From Diploptera punctata (Eukaryota; Arthropoda; Insecta; Blattodea; Blaberidae): a stretch of DNA of 64,000 nucleotides. Position 1 is the first letter of the stretch. Each line of letters begins with the position of its first letter. A model generated the notes under the pieces. That model was not told the DNA's origin and searched no databases. It saw only the letters and a list, made by a program, of their open reading frames with translations. This document shows, piece after piece, positions 51,251 through 61,348 of this stretch. Where the stretch lies: assembly GCA_030220185.1 (NCBI GenBank), contig JASPKZ010004202.1, positions 1,058,001 to 1,122,000 on the forward strand. The letters are read 5' to 3'. Position numbers and translations under genes: made by a program.

Positions 51251-51374
51251 ATTCCAACACAAACATACAATTTTCTTATACATGTAGTATTCTCAATTCA
51301 CACAAGAGGTAGCGGAAATTTATTCCAACTGCCATCTCGCGGCTAACATAACAGTTAAGCAAATTTGTTAGCCG

Positions 51375-51480
51375 CGAGAGGGCTAAGCATCGAAGATGCC
51401 CAAGACCGTAGGCTTTGGAGGTTTGGCACGGGAAGACGGCAGCAGCTGTAAAAACCCGAAGATAGATAGAGATAGATAGA
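51375..51480 (+). pseudogene. RT family G C-terminal stub
   Basis: RGLSIEDAQDRRLWRFGTGR in the same form as 56102-56434, then a GATA-repeat tail. Confidence 0.8.
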
Positions 51481-51485
51481 ATAGT

Positions 51486-51735
51486 AAATTATATAAGATA
51501 CAAGCAGTTAAATTGGTGTGGACACGTACGACGAATGCAAGAAGAAAGGTTACCCAGGAAAACATTGGAATGGTGTCCAACTGGAACAAGAAGGAAAGGA
51601 AAACCTTGAAGCTCGTGGATGCAAAAAATACGAACAAGAGGACTGTGGGACATGGAGTGGATGGATAGAGACGAGTGGAGAAGAAAAATAAAATTTTAGG
51701 CACAGAAAGATGTGTAAACATTAAAAATCTGTATA
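51486..51735 (+). pseudogene. RT family F fragment
   Basis: RYKQLNWCGHVRRMQEERLP, LEWCPTGTRRKGKP then stop, MDRDEWRRKIKF. Confidence 0.8.
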
Positions 51736-51844
51736 TAAATAAATATAAATTTTGTTTTCATGGCATATTTGGCTTTCATTGCTTAATCTCAAAATGAAAT
51801 TGTAACAACCAAATAAAAGGCACCACGTGGTATAAAGTAAAAAT

Positions 51845-52125
51845 CATCATCATAGTACATTCACGAATTTAGGTCATTTGTTGACCTGTTTCGGCCTTAA
51901 GAGAAACACCATCCAGAAGTCTTTTGAGTGGACGTCCTGGTCTTGTTCTTCCTGCAGGTTGATATCTTAACATTTGTTTGGGTATCCTGTGATCTTCCAT
52001 TCTATGAAAATGTTGCATCCATCTTGACTTATAATCAGAAATTTTGTTTTCTGAAGGTTCCATGTGTAATTCTTCTAAGATTCTATTTTTTTGGTGATCT
52101 AGTATTGTGTATCCGGCTAAGACAG
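51845..52125 (-). pseudogene. RT family D fragment
   Basis: Minus frame: SDYKSRWMQHFHRMEDHRIP, RTRPGRPLKRLLDGVSLKA, preceded by GYTILDHQKN-type sequence; GAT tail at 51845-51852. Confidence 0.85.
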
Positions 52126-52624
52126 GTTTTACTGTACTTTGAAAAATGGACCTCCATGAAATCCAATTGGTGACCCCTGCAATACAGTGTCCGTGTTGGC
52201 CTTTAGTATCTCCTCGCTACATGGTCAGCACAAGTAATAGCTTATTAATAACATATATTTTGGGCCTAGAATTCATTTTAGAATATTGTTTCCTTAAATA
52301 TGTTTGCCCTTAAATTGGAGCAAGTATAAGAGGTAGAACCAGCTCTTGATAACAAAAGCAGAACGTTACGACGGTCCTTGAACGCTTTTTATCTTAATTA
52401 CTTTGCATTCAAGGTTTTCGCTCATTATCTGAACTGTTTAAGTGCTTCAGCTATGAATGTATTATTTTAGCACTCATTACTGTATTCTGGAACAATCAGA
52501 AGAAAATTAAAAACCTGACAGCATTAAAGTAAATGTATAAAACATGTTTGCATTTCACAATGAAATATTTTTTATAATAATAAAAATATTAAATATTTTA
52601 TTGATGTGGTCTATCGTAGAAACT
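52126..52624. other. Unassigned AT-rich stretch
   Basis: Nothing recognised. Confidence 0.4.
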
Positions 52625-52831
52625 ATGGCACTATCGAACCCGTAGCTTCATGGACATAAGCTCTCAATAAATCCCTATCCTCAGGTAATCTTTCGAACCA
52701 TCTCATGTAGGCTATAAACTACTCCCCTCAAATCTTGGTTAATATTATTATCCCTTGCCTATCTACTGCGTATTTTCCATCTGGTTTTCCTACAGGTAGT
52801 TTCCACGTTTCTCTTTCGTTATTGTCCATTC
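52625..52831 (-). pseudogene. RT family A fragment (3' piece)
   Basis: Degraded C-terminus on minus. Continues at 53177-53378 after SINE-A, and at 54067-54106 after the NUMT. Confidence 0.8.
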
Positions 52832-53165
52832 TGTCCACCGCTGTGGTCTCGAGGTAGTGTGCTGCCTTGTCACGCAGCGGGCCCGGGTTCGATCCCCGGT
52901 CGGGGCAGTTCTTCTGGGTGAGGTTTTTATCGGGGTTTTTCCTCACCTGTAAGACAAATGCCAGGAACACTTTAAGGCCCAAAGGTCATCGAAATCATAT
53001 GGCCATCATCATCGTTAACATTATCATCATCATCCTTCACCGGTGTGGAAAGCAACGGGAAGCTACCACACCTACAATTCCCTAGTAAAGCTGCAAGCAT
53101 AGCATGGAAATGGTATGATTGTAGTGAAGGACCTGCCTTCGGGCAGAATTACTATGGATGGATGG
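52832..53165 (+). mobile_element. SINE-A, full length with target duplication
   Basis: 334 bp between ATTGTCCATTC (52821-52831) and ATTGTCCATTC (53166-53176). Intact boxes A and B. Inserted in RT family A. Confidence 0.95.
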
Positions 53166-53176
53166 ATTGTCCATTC

Positions 53177-53378
53177 GTGCCACATGTCCTGCCCATCGCA
53201 GTCTATGAGACTTAACTGTTCTTATTATACCTGGTTTCCTATACATATCACGTACTCACTTATGTAGCATTCTCCTGTCTGTTCCTCTCTCTTTGGTCCA
53301 AACTTTTTCCTAAGAACTTTATTCTCAAATACTCGTAATATTTTCTCCTACCTTAAAGTAAGAGTGTAATATATAACT
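53177..53378 (-). pseudogene. RT family A fragment (middle piece)
   Basis: Minus strand through RRLRWAGHVARM, ELxxLY, KKFGPKREEQ and CETW-encoding remains to 'taatatataactgg', where the mitochondrial insert begins. Confidence 0.8.
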
Positions 53379-53445
53379 GGGCCATTTATAGTACGTATTA
53401 AAACAATTAGAAATATAATTCGACCAGGAATTTTAGCGGTCCGAC
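53379..53445 (+). pseudogene. atp6: NUMT: mitochondrial atp6 fragment (left piece)
   Basis: Encodes PFIVRIKTIRNIIRPGILAV, matching the PFM..IE..SN.IRPG.LAV segment of insect ATP synthase subunit a. It continues at 53977 after the Gag-tail insertion; AGCGGTCCGAC (codons for the AVR block) is duplicated. In mitochondria this protein forms the proton half-channels of complex V; this nuclear scrap cannot be functional. Confidence 0.85.
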
Positions 53446-53976
53446 CACTTTACAGACTGGTACTGCTTCCAGAACAACACAAGAGAATAGCACTGCTAAA
53501 GTTAAGGGCCAGCAATTGCTAACAGGTAGCTTAAGTGCTCGTGGGGAGGAAATTCTCAGGGATGTTCAGCCTTTATTGGCTGAACTGTCTAGTCCCATGG
53601 AGCGTTTCATCTTCATGAGCCGACTGGTTAACCTGTGTTTTACAGGTTAACCTCAAAAGGAGAGACCATCCACATAATAGTGCGAGATCACTTGCTTTGA
53701 GAAGTGTGGGTCACACTACGCTGTCCGGCTTTCGGACTCTCTGCTTGCCGGCGGCGTAGTTTATGATGCCTTCTTACAAGTATAGAGGTTTGCACTATTA
53801 TTTTGGTATAGACCCGTTAGGTAAAATACAATGTCACCAAAGGCTGAGGTTACATAATCCACAACCACTACTTGATAGCCAAAAAGGAATTTGCTGCCAA
53901 GTTTATCCCAGTGGGAAACAGTATGCAGCACACTGGACGGTGCAAGTCACCGTCGACTATCAGATCAGATCAGATC
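53446..53976 (+). mobile_element. Gag-tail retroelement, copy 3, inside the NUMT
   Basis: 531 bp between AGCGGTCCGAC (53435-53445) and AGCGGTCCGAC (53977-53987). 53449-53650 is open and encodes the ORF1 C-terminus (EEILRDVQPLLAELSSPMER, FIFMSRLVNLCFTG then stop), directly followed by about 325 bp of tail (CTGTCCGGCTTTCGGACT, CACCAAAGGCTGAGG) ending in GATCA repeats. Confidence 0.9.
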
Positions 53977-54066
53977 AGCGGTCCGACTCGCAGCCAATAT
54001 GATTGCAGGACATTTATTATTGACCCTTCTGGGCAATACTGGACCTTCTCTCTCAGCTTCTCTTCG
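53977..54066 (+). pseudogene. atp6: NUMT: mitochondrial atp6 fragment (right piece)
   Basis: Encodes [19 protein letters not shown] then NTGPSLS, the most conserved transmembrane segment of ATP6, including the essential Arg of LAVRL. At about 54066 homology ends and RT family A resumes (TAATAGTTTTATATTTTTTC). Removing the Gag-tail element and one duplicated 11-mer gives a continuous atp6 reading frame across the joint. Confidence 0.9.
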
Positions 54067-54106
54067 TAATAGTTTTATATTTTTTCAATTTAATGTTGTT
54101 TGAATA
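54067..54106 (-). pseudogene. RT family A fragment (5' piece)
   Basis: Forty bases matching the KNVKLKIYKTII codons (minus), the expected continuation of 53177-53378 across the NUMT. Confidence 0.7.
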
Positions 54107-54410
54107 AGACTAGAAAAGAGAGCAATAGCAGGATACCAAAGGTCCGATAAAAAGAAAACCGAAAATATAAGAACAGAACTTAATATATTTAATCTCTGTG
54201 AAAGAATAAAATACTATCAAAATGCTTATCTTCAGCACGTATTACGAATGAATGAACAGCGCATACCAAGAAGAATGTATAATTGTAAACCAATAGGGAG
54301 AAGAATGTTGGGAAGACCATTGAAGAGATGGAATGACCAATTCGACCTATAATGAGATCGGAACTGGCCATTGGACTTAATCCTTGTTGTTGATGATGAT
54401 GATGTGGGAA
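54107..54410 (+). pseudogene. RT family L fragment
   Basis: RAIAGYQRSDKKKTENIRTE, YQNAYLQHVLRMNEQRIPRR, RRMLGRPLKRWNDQFDL, stop, GAT-repeat tail (54390-54403). Confidence 0.85.
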
Positions 54411-54790
54411 GGGGACAACAAGAGTCCCTCTAATGCAGTCATACGATATAATCGTTAAAAAAATTCTTTTATTTGTAGTTAAGCTTAAATCGAATGAAGT
54501 ATTGAAGATACCAACATGTTTTTATCTCAGTAAACATGTTCTGTATATCTGAGTAAACATGTTCTGTATGTAAACATGTTCTGTATTGAATATCTTCGAT
54601 TGTTTATCTCTTTGTATCAAACGGCAGGAATAATGATAGGTTATTTTCTCAAACGAAAACAACAAAAAGACAGAACATAATGTACAAAAGAAGATGTATG
54701 AATGGAAAAATACGCGATTAAATTGCAATGGGCGTATTACTTATCGGTTCCCAGTAGCTTATTGCTTGAATTCCGCGGCGCCCCGATCCT
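54411..54790. other. Unassigned, with short TAAACATGTTCTGTAT repeats
   Basis: Three copies of AAACATGTTCTGTAT at 54533, 54554 and 54571; otherwise nothing recognised. Confidence 0.5.
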
Positions 54791-54794
54791 ACAA

Positions 54795-55503
54795 TCATCA
54801 TCATCATCATCATCATAGTACATTCACGAATTTAGGCCATTTGTTGACCTGTTTCGGCCTCAAGAGAAACACCATCCAGAAGTCTTTTGAGTGGACGTCC
54901 TGGTCTTCTTCTTCCTGCAGGTTGATATCTTAACATTTGCTTGGGTATCCTGTGATCTTCCATTCGATGAACATGTTGCATCCATCTTGACTTATAATCA
55001 GAAATTTTGTTTTCTAAAGATTCCATGTGTAATTCTTCTAAGATGTCTTCATTTTTTTTGTGATCTAGTAGTGTGTATCCTGCAGTCCTCCGAAGATATC
55101 TCATTTCAGCAGATCTAAGTCTCTGTATATCCTTCTGTTTCAACCTCCATACTTCGCTACCATACAAAAGAGTTGGAAGAGCCAGTGTTTTATACACTTT
55201 CAGTCTTGAATGCTTTTGGACTAACTGTGGCTTGAAGATAGAATTTATTAACCCTAAAATTCTTAAAAATTTAGATATTTTTGCATTTACATCCTTTTCT
55301 TCTTCATATGAGATATTGCATCCTACATATGTAAAATTATTCACCTGCTCCAAAATTTTATTGTCCAGTACAATTTTACTTCTGGCAGGATCTACACCTT
55401 GAAATGCCATAATTTTTATTTTTTTTTCTGTAGATATCTTTAATCCATATTCTTCTGTAATTTTGTTAAGTTCATACAGACCTTTCTGTAGATTATACAA
55501 AAT
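54795..55503 (-). pseudogene. RT family D, best copy (222 codons open)
   Basis: Minus frame 55500-54832: LNKITEEYGLKISTEKKIKI, ILEQVNNFTYVGCNISYEEE, KVYKTLALPTLLYGSEVWRL, RSAEMRYLRRTAGYTLLDHK, SRWMQHVHRMEDHRIPKQML, RRRPGRPLKRLLDGVSLE. It covers the end of the RT domain and the C-terminal domain; the catalytic palm is absent. GAT tail at 54795-54818. Confidence 0.9.
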
Positions 55504-55653
55504 ACGTTAAATTAGGTCCCGAATTGAAAAAGATAGAAGATAAATTAATAATGATAATAATAATAACAATAATAATAATCTTGTTGTAAGCCCATGTTTC
55601 CCTTAACAGAGATTTAGGCGCTCTCCACCTACAGGGAAGAATTTGAACCATAC
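55504..55653. other. Short unassigned stretch with an AAT tract
   Basis: AAT repeats at 55545-55580. Confidence 0.6.
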
Positions 55654-55978
55654 TAATTTAGTTACACTTGTTTTCGTATAGATGTTATTTGAGTGGTACG
55701 TGGCCAGCGTTCCGCCTCATACTGACATGTAGGAAACCAAGGTAGTACCAGGACGGGAAAATTCGGTAAATTTTGTTTAGATGCCTTTTCATCCAGGCTT
55801 AAGGATCTTTTACGAGCCTGAAAATCTTCAGACTCGGGACCCACGGCTTAAAGTCCCTCCCGGAGGACTTGCTCCTTGGATTTTTCCATCCTAAAAAATC
55901 CATCGATCCCGGCCGGGTTTGAACCCGCGACCCTCGGCACCAGAGGCAAGGAGCATAACCACTAGTCCGCCGCGGCCG
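55654..55978 (-). mobile_element. SINE-B, best copy
   Basis: Full layout on minus: head with CGGCCGCGGCGGACTAGTGG and box B GGGTTCAAACCCGG (right end), body AAAAATCCAAGGAGCAAGTC and GGAGGGACTTTAAGCCGTGG, tail with TGGCCACGTACCACTC. Right end abuts an AAT tract. Confidence 0.85.
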
Positions 55979-56055
<77 letters not shown>

Positions 56056-56087
56056 TATTATTATTATTATTATTATTATCTATCTAT
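55979..56087. repeat. (AAT)n/(ATT)n microsatellite
   Basis: About 70 bp AAT then ATT units, changing to CTAT at the tail of RT family G. Confidence 0.9.
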
Positions 56088-56462
56088 CTATCTTCGGGTT
56101 TTTAGAGCTGCTGCCGTCTTCCCGTGCCAAACCTCCAAAGCCTACGATCTTGGGCATCTTCGATGCTTAGCCCTCTAGCTTGCATTACTGTCTTCATGTT
56201 TTCCTTCCATGTTAACCTTGGTCTCCCTCTTTTCTTATTTCTGTTCGGATGCCATTCATATAGTTGCTTCGGCCATCGCTCATCTTCCATTCTTAAGACA
56301 TGTCCTAACCACTTTAATTCCTTCTCCTCAATTCTTTCAATTATGCTTTCTTCTGCTTCCATTATGTTTCTAATTTCCTTATTTGTGACATGTTCTAATT
56401 TACACTTTCTGGCACTTCTGCGTAAATAATCCATTTCTAGAGCTATTAGTCTATTCTTGTAG
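56088..56462 (-). pseudogene. RT family G fragment (110 codons open)
   Basis: Minus frame 56434-56102: MDYLRRSARKCKLEHVTNKE, EKELKWLGHVLRMEDERWPK, KKRGRPRLTWKENMKTVM, ARGLSIEDAQDRRLWRFGTG, stop. GATA tail at left. Confidence 0.9.
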
Positions 56463-56490
56463 TAGAATAATAATAATAATAATAATAATA

Positions 56491-56525
<35 letters not shown>

Positions 56526-56637
56526 TACTAATAATAAATAATAAATATTGGGCGCCCCATAACTAGATGGAGGGATACGGTCTCTCGATATGGAAACAGG
56601 TATATGGCCTAATTCTATGAGATAGAATGATATTGAC

Positions 56638-56702
<65 letters not shown>
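56463..56702. repeat. AAT microsatellites around an RT scrap
   Basis: AAT tracts at 56466-56540 and 56638-56702. Between them 56546-56635 encodes GRPITRWRDTVSRYGNRYMA, the end of yet another RT family. Confidence 0.75.
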
Positions 56703-56703
<1 letters not shown>

Positions 56704-56837
56704 TTTATTTTATTTTATTTAGCAGAGTTAACGCCTTAAGGCCTTGTCTATAACTCAACCAGGTTAGAAAAAAATACCTAAAAAATTACTTTTATATCTA
56801 AATTACAATAAACAAAATTGTTACATGGTACATATAC
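56703..56837 (-). mobile_element. CR1/Jockey-like 3' terminus, split
   Basis: Minus-strand 3' end motif (CTGGTTGAGTTATAGACAAGG, CCTTAAGGCGTTAACTC). Its upstream part continues at 57489 beyond the RT-H insertion; 39290-39420 is an uninterrupted paralogue. Confidence 0.75.
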
Positions 56838-57488
56838 TTCTTCTTTTTCTTCTTCTTCTTCTTCTTCTCCTTCTTCTTCACTTCACGGGCTAGGCAAAAT
56901 GCCTGTTCCATCTCACAGTTGTTCTGTCCATCTTTTCATTGGCCTTCCTACATTCCTTGAACCTCTTGGCTTGTAATTAAATGCTGTTTTTGGTAATCTT
57001 GTTACGTTCATTCTTTCTACACGTCTATATCCTTTGATTTTATCATTTAATGGATACACATTTAACTCTGTTCTTATATCTTCATTCTTTAACCGATCCA
57101 TTCTTGTGCAGCCTTCTGTTCTTCTAAGGAAGTTCATGTCTACGCTTTGTATTCTACTTTGTAATTTTTTTGGTCATTACCAAGATTCACTCCCATAAAG
57201 TAATGTAGGAACTGCCAATGTTTTATAAAACTTCAATCTAGCATCTCTTCTTGTTTTGTTCTTTAATGTTTTATGTATAGTTCCACATATCTTTTGAAAT
57301 CTTGACAGTTTCACATTTACGTCTCTTTCATGTTTTGTGTTTATAGTAAAATTACAACCCAAGAATATAATTTTAAAATATCAAAGGAAAAAACGAAAAT
57401 AATGGCATTTTGGGGAAGTGAACATGTAAGATCAAAAATCACAACAGACAACAAACCTCTGGAACAAGTGACAAATTTTAATTACTTG
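56838..57488 (-). pseudogene. RT family H insertion with inverted 5' segment
   Basis: 56838-57363 on minus: GAA tail, GRPMKRWTEQL, EDIRTELNVYPLNDK, MNFLRRTEGCTRMDRLKNED, FYKTLAVPTLLYGSESW, LGCNFTINTKHERDVNVKL. 57364-57488 on plus: EYNFKISKEKTKIMAFWGSE, PLEQVTNFNYLG, which is the part of the same protein immediately upstream. Flanked by GGTACATATAC (56827-56837) and GGTACATATGC (57489-57499). The CTTGGGT shared by the two ends marks the switch point. This fits twin priming. Confidence 0.9.
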
Positions 57489-57499
57489 GGTACATATGC

Positions 57500-57571
57500 A
57501 ATACAATTATTATTTGCAATATAACTTGATTTACTATAGACTTAACGAATGAAATAGTAGGAGTTGTCATG
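57500..57571. other. Continuation of the split CR1/Jockey-like 3'UTR
   Basis: AATTATTATTTGCAATATAACTTGATT resembles 39400-39430. Confidence 0.5.
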
Positions 57572-57970
57572 TCCCACTTTCATTCCCCATTAGTGCCACA
57601 TGTCCTACCTATTGCAGTCTACGAGACTTAACTATTCTTATTATATCTGGCTTCCTATAAAGACCATGTAGTTCACTGTTATGTTATCTTCTCCATTCAC
57701 CTGTCTGTTCATCTCTCTTTGGTCCAAATGTTTTCCTAAGAACTTTATTCTCAAATACTCGTAATGCTTTATCCTCCTTAAAGTGAGAGTCCATGTTTCA
57801 CATCCATATAATATAACTGGAAAAGAATAACAGTTTTATATATATTTCAGTTTAATGTTTTTTTGAGAGAAGTTGGGACGACAATATTCTCTGTAATGCA
57901 CAGTAGCACGCATTTCCAGAACTGCGCACATGTTTAATTCCTTTGTGCATCTCATTCCTATTTGTGATTT
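57572..57970 (-). pseudogene. RT family A fragment
   Basis: Minus strand from TNRNEMHKGIKHV (about 57965) through CETWTLTLR to RRLRWAGHV-type remains at 57590; frameshifts throughout. C-terminal end missing. Confidence 0.85.
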
Positions 57971-58280
57971 GTGTAATTTTGGTAACGTGGCAATGTAAAT
58001 TTATATTTAAAATAAACAAACAGTACTATTTATAGAAATTACATTATCATTTGCTAAGTAACTGTAAAAACGCGTTTAAATATATTTTCGAACAAAAGTT
58101 TTGATTTTATTTCAGCAACACGTCGAGCGCTAAATTTTCAAGTATTTTTCTCTCGGTTGGTGCACAATATATATGATTTTATAAAACTATTTCATATTGT
58201 ACGTATTCTTTAAAAAATAGTAGTTGAAGTAATAAAGACACTTTTCTAAAAGTAAACTCTTGGCGCTTAACGTGTTTCTG
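57971..58280. other. AT-rich unassigned stretch
   Basis: Nothing recognised. Confidence 0.4.
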
Positions 58281-58800
58281 AAATAACTAACTAACTAACT
58301 AACTGGCACTATCGAACCCGTAAGTTCATGGCCGCGCGGACATAAGCTCTCCATACATCCCTATCCTGAGCCAATGTTTTTTCAATCATCCCCTGTATAA
58401 TCTACTTACCTCAAATCGTAGTTAGTGTTATTCTGCCACCTCATTCTTGGTCTACGAACTGGATGTTTTCCCTCTGACTTTCCTACAAGATGCTTCCATG
58501 CACGCCTTTTATTCCCCATTCGTGCCACATGTCCTGCCCATCGCAGTCTACGATACTTAACTGTTCTCATTATGTCTGGCTTCCTATAAAGACCATGTAG
58601 TTCATTGTTAAGTAGTCTTCTCCATTCCCCTGTCTGTTCATCTCTCTAATAACTTTATTCTCAAATACTCGTAATCTCCTTTCCTCCCTTACAATAAAAG
58701 TCCATGTTTCGCATCCATACGTATAACTGTTAGAAATAATCAATTGATTATTGTTGTTAGATATTTGAATTCAGTCACTTCTTCAAAATTTCATTAGGAA
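58281..58800 (-). pseudogene. RT family A fragment
   Basis: Minus strand with TTAG tail (58283-58302), RPRMRWQNNTNYDLR-type end and remains up to the FEEVTEFKYL region at 58790; internal deletions. Confidence 0.85.
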
Positions 58801-59130
58801 TCTGATCGGGACCCAATTTACTTAGTTTAGTAGGACAGAATATCCCCGTCCGTGACCTCTGAACAGTCACACAACATGCTATATGGGTTGGAAATGACGC
58901 CAATTGAGGCCTAGGCAATCACAGACAGTTGACAGTCGAAACTCGGCAACTGCTCTTCTTCTGTTTGCTTGATAACTCACTGATGTGCCGCGATGAGAGC
59001 TGTTTCCGTTTCTATACGTATTACGTCACTTTAAGGTTATATTTCCGACCTTAAAACACTAATAAAATACTGACATAAAACATTGTACTGAAATAAAAAT
59101 ATTTTCTTAAATGAATTATGCCGTTGTACA
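58801..59130. other. Unassigned stretch
   Basis: Nothing recognised. Confidence 0.4.
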
Positions 59131-59352
59131 ACCGAATGGGGAATGAAAGACGTGCACGGGAGCTTCTTGTAGCAAAACCAGAGGGAAAAGCCTAAGAATG
59201 AGGCGGAAGAATAACATTAACCATGATTTAAGGGAGGTGGATTATACAGGGATGATTGGAAAACATTGGCTCAGGATAGGGATGTATAGAGAGCTTATGT
59301 CCGCGCGGCCATGGACCTACGGGTTCGATAGTGTCAGTAAGTTAGTTAGTTT
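59131..59352 (+). pseudogene. RT family A C-terminal end
   Basis: NERRARELLVAKPEGK, NNINHDLREVDYTG with small deletions; TTAG tail at 59338-59352. Confidence 0.85.
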
Positions 59353-59480
59353 AGTACAATTAAATAAATAAAATTCTAATTAAAATGACTATCTCTGTAA
59401 CCCTCTCAAATAAGGGATTTTTTTCATAATAATAAAGATAGAAAATAAGCCAAACAGAGGTGCAAAATAATAAGAAATAT

Positions 59481-59820
59481 CCATCCATCCATAGTAATTC
59501 TGCCCGAGGGCAGGTCTTTCACTGCAATCATAGCATTTTCATGCTATGCTTGCAGCGTTACTAGGGAATTTAGGTGTGGTAGCTTCCCGTTGATTTCCAC
59601 ACCGGTAAAGGATGATGATGATGATGGTAACGATAAGGATGATGATGGCCATATGATTTCGGGGACCGTTTGGGCCTTAACGTTTTCCTGACATTTGTCT
59701 TACAGGTGAGGAAAAACCCCAATAAAAACCGAACCCAGAAAAACTGCCCCGACCGGGGATCGAACCCGGGCCCGCTGTGTGACAAGGCAGCACGCTACCT
59801 CGAGACCACAGCGGTGGACA
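59481..59820 (-). mobile_element. SINE-A, full length
   Basis: Minus strand; intact box B GGTTCGATCCCC and anticodon region, body and ATGG tail. Target duplication not clear. Confidence 0.9.
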
Positions 59821-59854
59821 GAAGAAACACGAGTATAATAGTAGTTAAAGTAAA

Positions 59855-60065
59855 TGTGACTAGTGCTTGGGATGCTCCGATTGGAATCTCAGATTCGAAT
59901 CCTGCCGGTTCCAGAGGAGTATTTTCGGGTTTTCTCGGTGTTTTCCGGTTTCCCGAATTTTATCCCACAAACACGCCATTCTTCCTTCACTTCCTTTCCT
60001 GTCATTTTATTTCTCATTCATTTGTTTCATATCACCTTCACCTCATCTCATATTAGGAAAATGTT
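59855..60065 (+). mobile_element. SINE-E-like repeat
   Basis: GTGCTTGGGATGCTCCGATT and box B-like GATTCGAATCCTGCC, then the T-rich body (GGGTTTTCTCGGTGTTTTCC) and a TCATCTCAT-type end. Confidence 0.55.
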
Positions 60066-60790
60066 GGCAATCCACAGGTTTTGAAAATATGTGGTTGCGG
60101 GGAACAATTGAGGGGCCACCAGGGCTTTGGCTCATGATTCCGAGCTTTAGCTATAAGAAGGGCATAACGGGCCAACGCGGAGGTTGTAGAGCCCCTTCGC
60201 GGCCACGGGTTTAACCCAAAAATGGTGGTGTGGGTCACGAGAGAAGAACCTGGTGTGTCTGATCCGAAAGACGACATACAACTCACATAACACTGTAGAC
60301 TGCAGCTAAGAGCTGACGAGATGGCGAGCGTAAGGAATGCTTGACGTAATACTGGAGTCATAACATTTCTATCGCATACATCTTAGTACTACGTTTCCTG
60401 GAATTATTAGTCACGTTTCTGGGTGAATAAAACACAATCTTCATAAACGATGCAATGAAAATGAAAGAATATTGGTAACAGCAACACTTGGATTCATAAC
60501 ACGACTGTACAAGAAAATATTCCAGGAATATTTGGACCAAACAGAAGAACTAATAAGTGTTGTGATGAATCAAAACAAATAACGAACTAAACAAATTAAT
60601 CAAAAAGTATCATATATGGTTTACTACATTTCCATCGATATGCAACCAATCACAGTCAAATACTGTACTATAAAATTAAATAGTATAACACAGAAATTAT
60701 TCATTTTTGAAAGGAAAATACGACGAATAAAAAATCTTGAGGAGAGCAGCAAGATGTTCAAAATTAGAAAAAATAGAAAGTATTGTCATG
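60066..60790. other. Unassigned stretch
   Basis: GC-richer part 60090-60260 has a T-arm-like ACGGGTTTAACCC but no tRNA fold I can complete. 60448-60790 is AT-rich; frames show no clear motif. Confidence 0.4.
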
Positions 60791-60799
60791 CGAAAATTA

Positions 60800-61175
60800 A
60801 TATTAGATATTCAATAATATATTATACAAGATATAAGCAATTAAATACAACGAATGCAAGAAGAAAGGTTGCTCAGGAAAACATTGGAATGGTGTCCACC
60901 TGGAAGAAGATCTCTCAGAATTGTTTGGCTTGGACATTTGATATGAATGGATGATCAGAGACTGGTCAAAAAACTCTACAAATGGAAACCTATAGGAGGC
61001 AGAGCTGTAGGAAGACCGAAGATCAGATGGGAGGATGACACAATGAACGATCTGAAGAAAATGAAAGTGACTAATTTGAATATGGGAGGAAACAGATTGA
61101 CATCGAGGAGGATTGTTGAGAAGGCCAAAACTTTCACTTTTGGAGTTGTCACGCCTTATGATGATGATGATGAGT
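60800..61175 (+). pseudogene. RT fragment, possibly chimeric
   Basis: 60825-60900 matches family F (RYKQL, MQEERLLRKTLEWCPPGRR). From about 60905 it changes to LRIVWLGHLIRMDDQRLVKK, GGRAVGRPKIRWEDDTMNDL, ending in a GAT repeat (61158-61172). The joint repeats the GHV..RM region, so two elements abut. Confidence 0.7.
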
Positions 61176-61345
61176 TTAATATGTGGAACCGTGTGCACCG
61201 GGGATTCACAGCGATAACAGCCTCCCTCTCTTCACGCCCCGCTCGACTTCTTGTCACGTCTAGAAAATAGCATTGCTCTTATGCAGAAATTCTTGTTAGT
61301 ATACGTATCGTTTTATGTGAGAATGATTTATTAGTTAATTCATTT
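61176..61345. other. Unassigned stretch
   Basis: Nothing recognised. Confidence 0.4.
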
Positions 61346-61348
61346 TTT

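Noticed and set aside
51333..51381. 13-bp perfect inverted repeat (TCTCGCGGCTAAC / GTTAGCCGCGAGA)
   Set aside because: It sits at the joint between a SINE-G flank and RT family G; only one instance, so I cannot tell structure from chance.
55919..56170. ORFs made of poly-Ile, poly-Asn or poly-Leu
   Set aside because: Translation of AAT/ATT microsatellites; the same applies to 17536-17730 and 18627-18851.
60160..60230. T-arm-like ACGGGTTTAACCC as a tRNA or SINE head
   Set aside because: No box A at proper distance on either strand.
60448..60800. Weak similarity of translated frames to an RT region
   Set aside because: Only isolated residues fit (for example IFERKIRRIKN); no motif block is complete.
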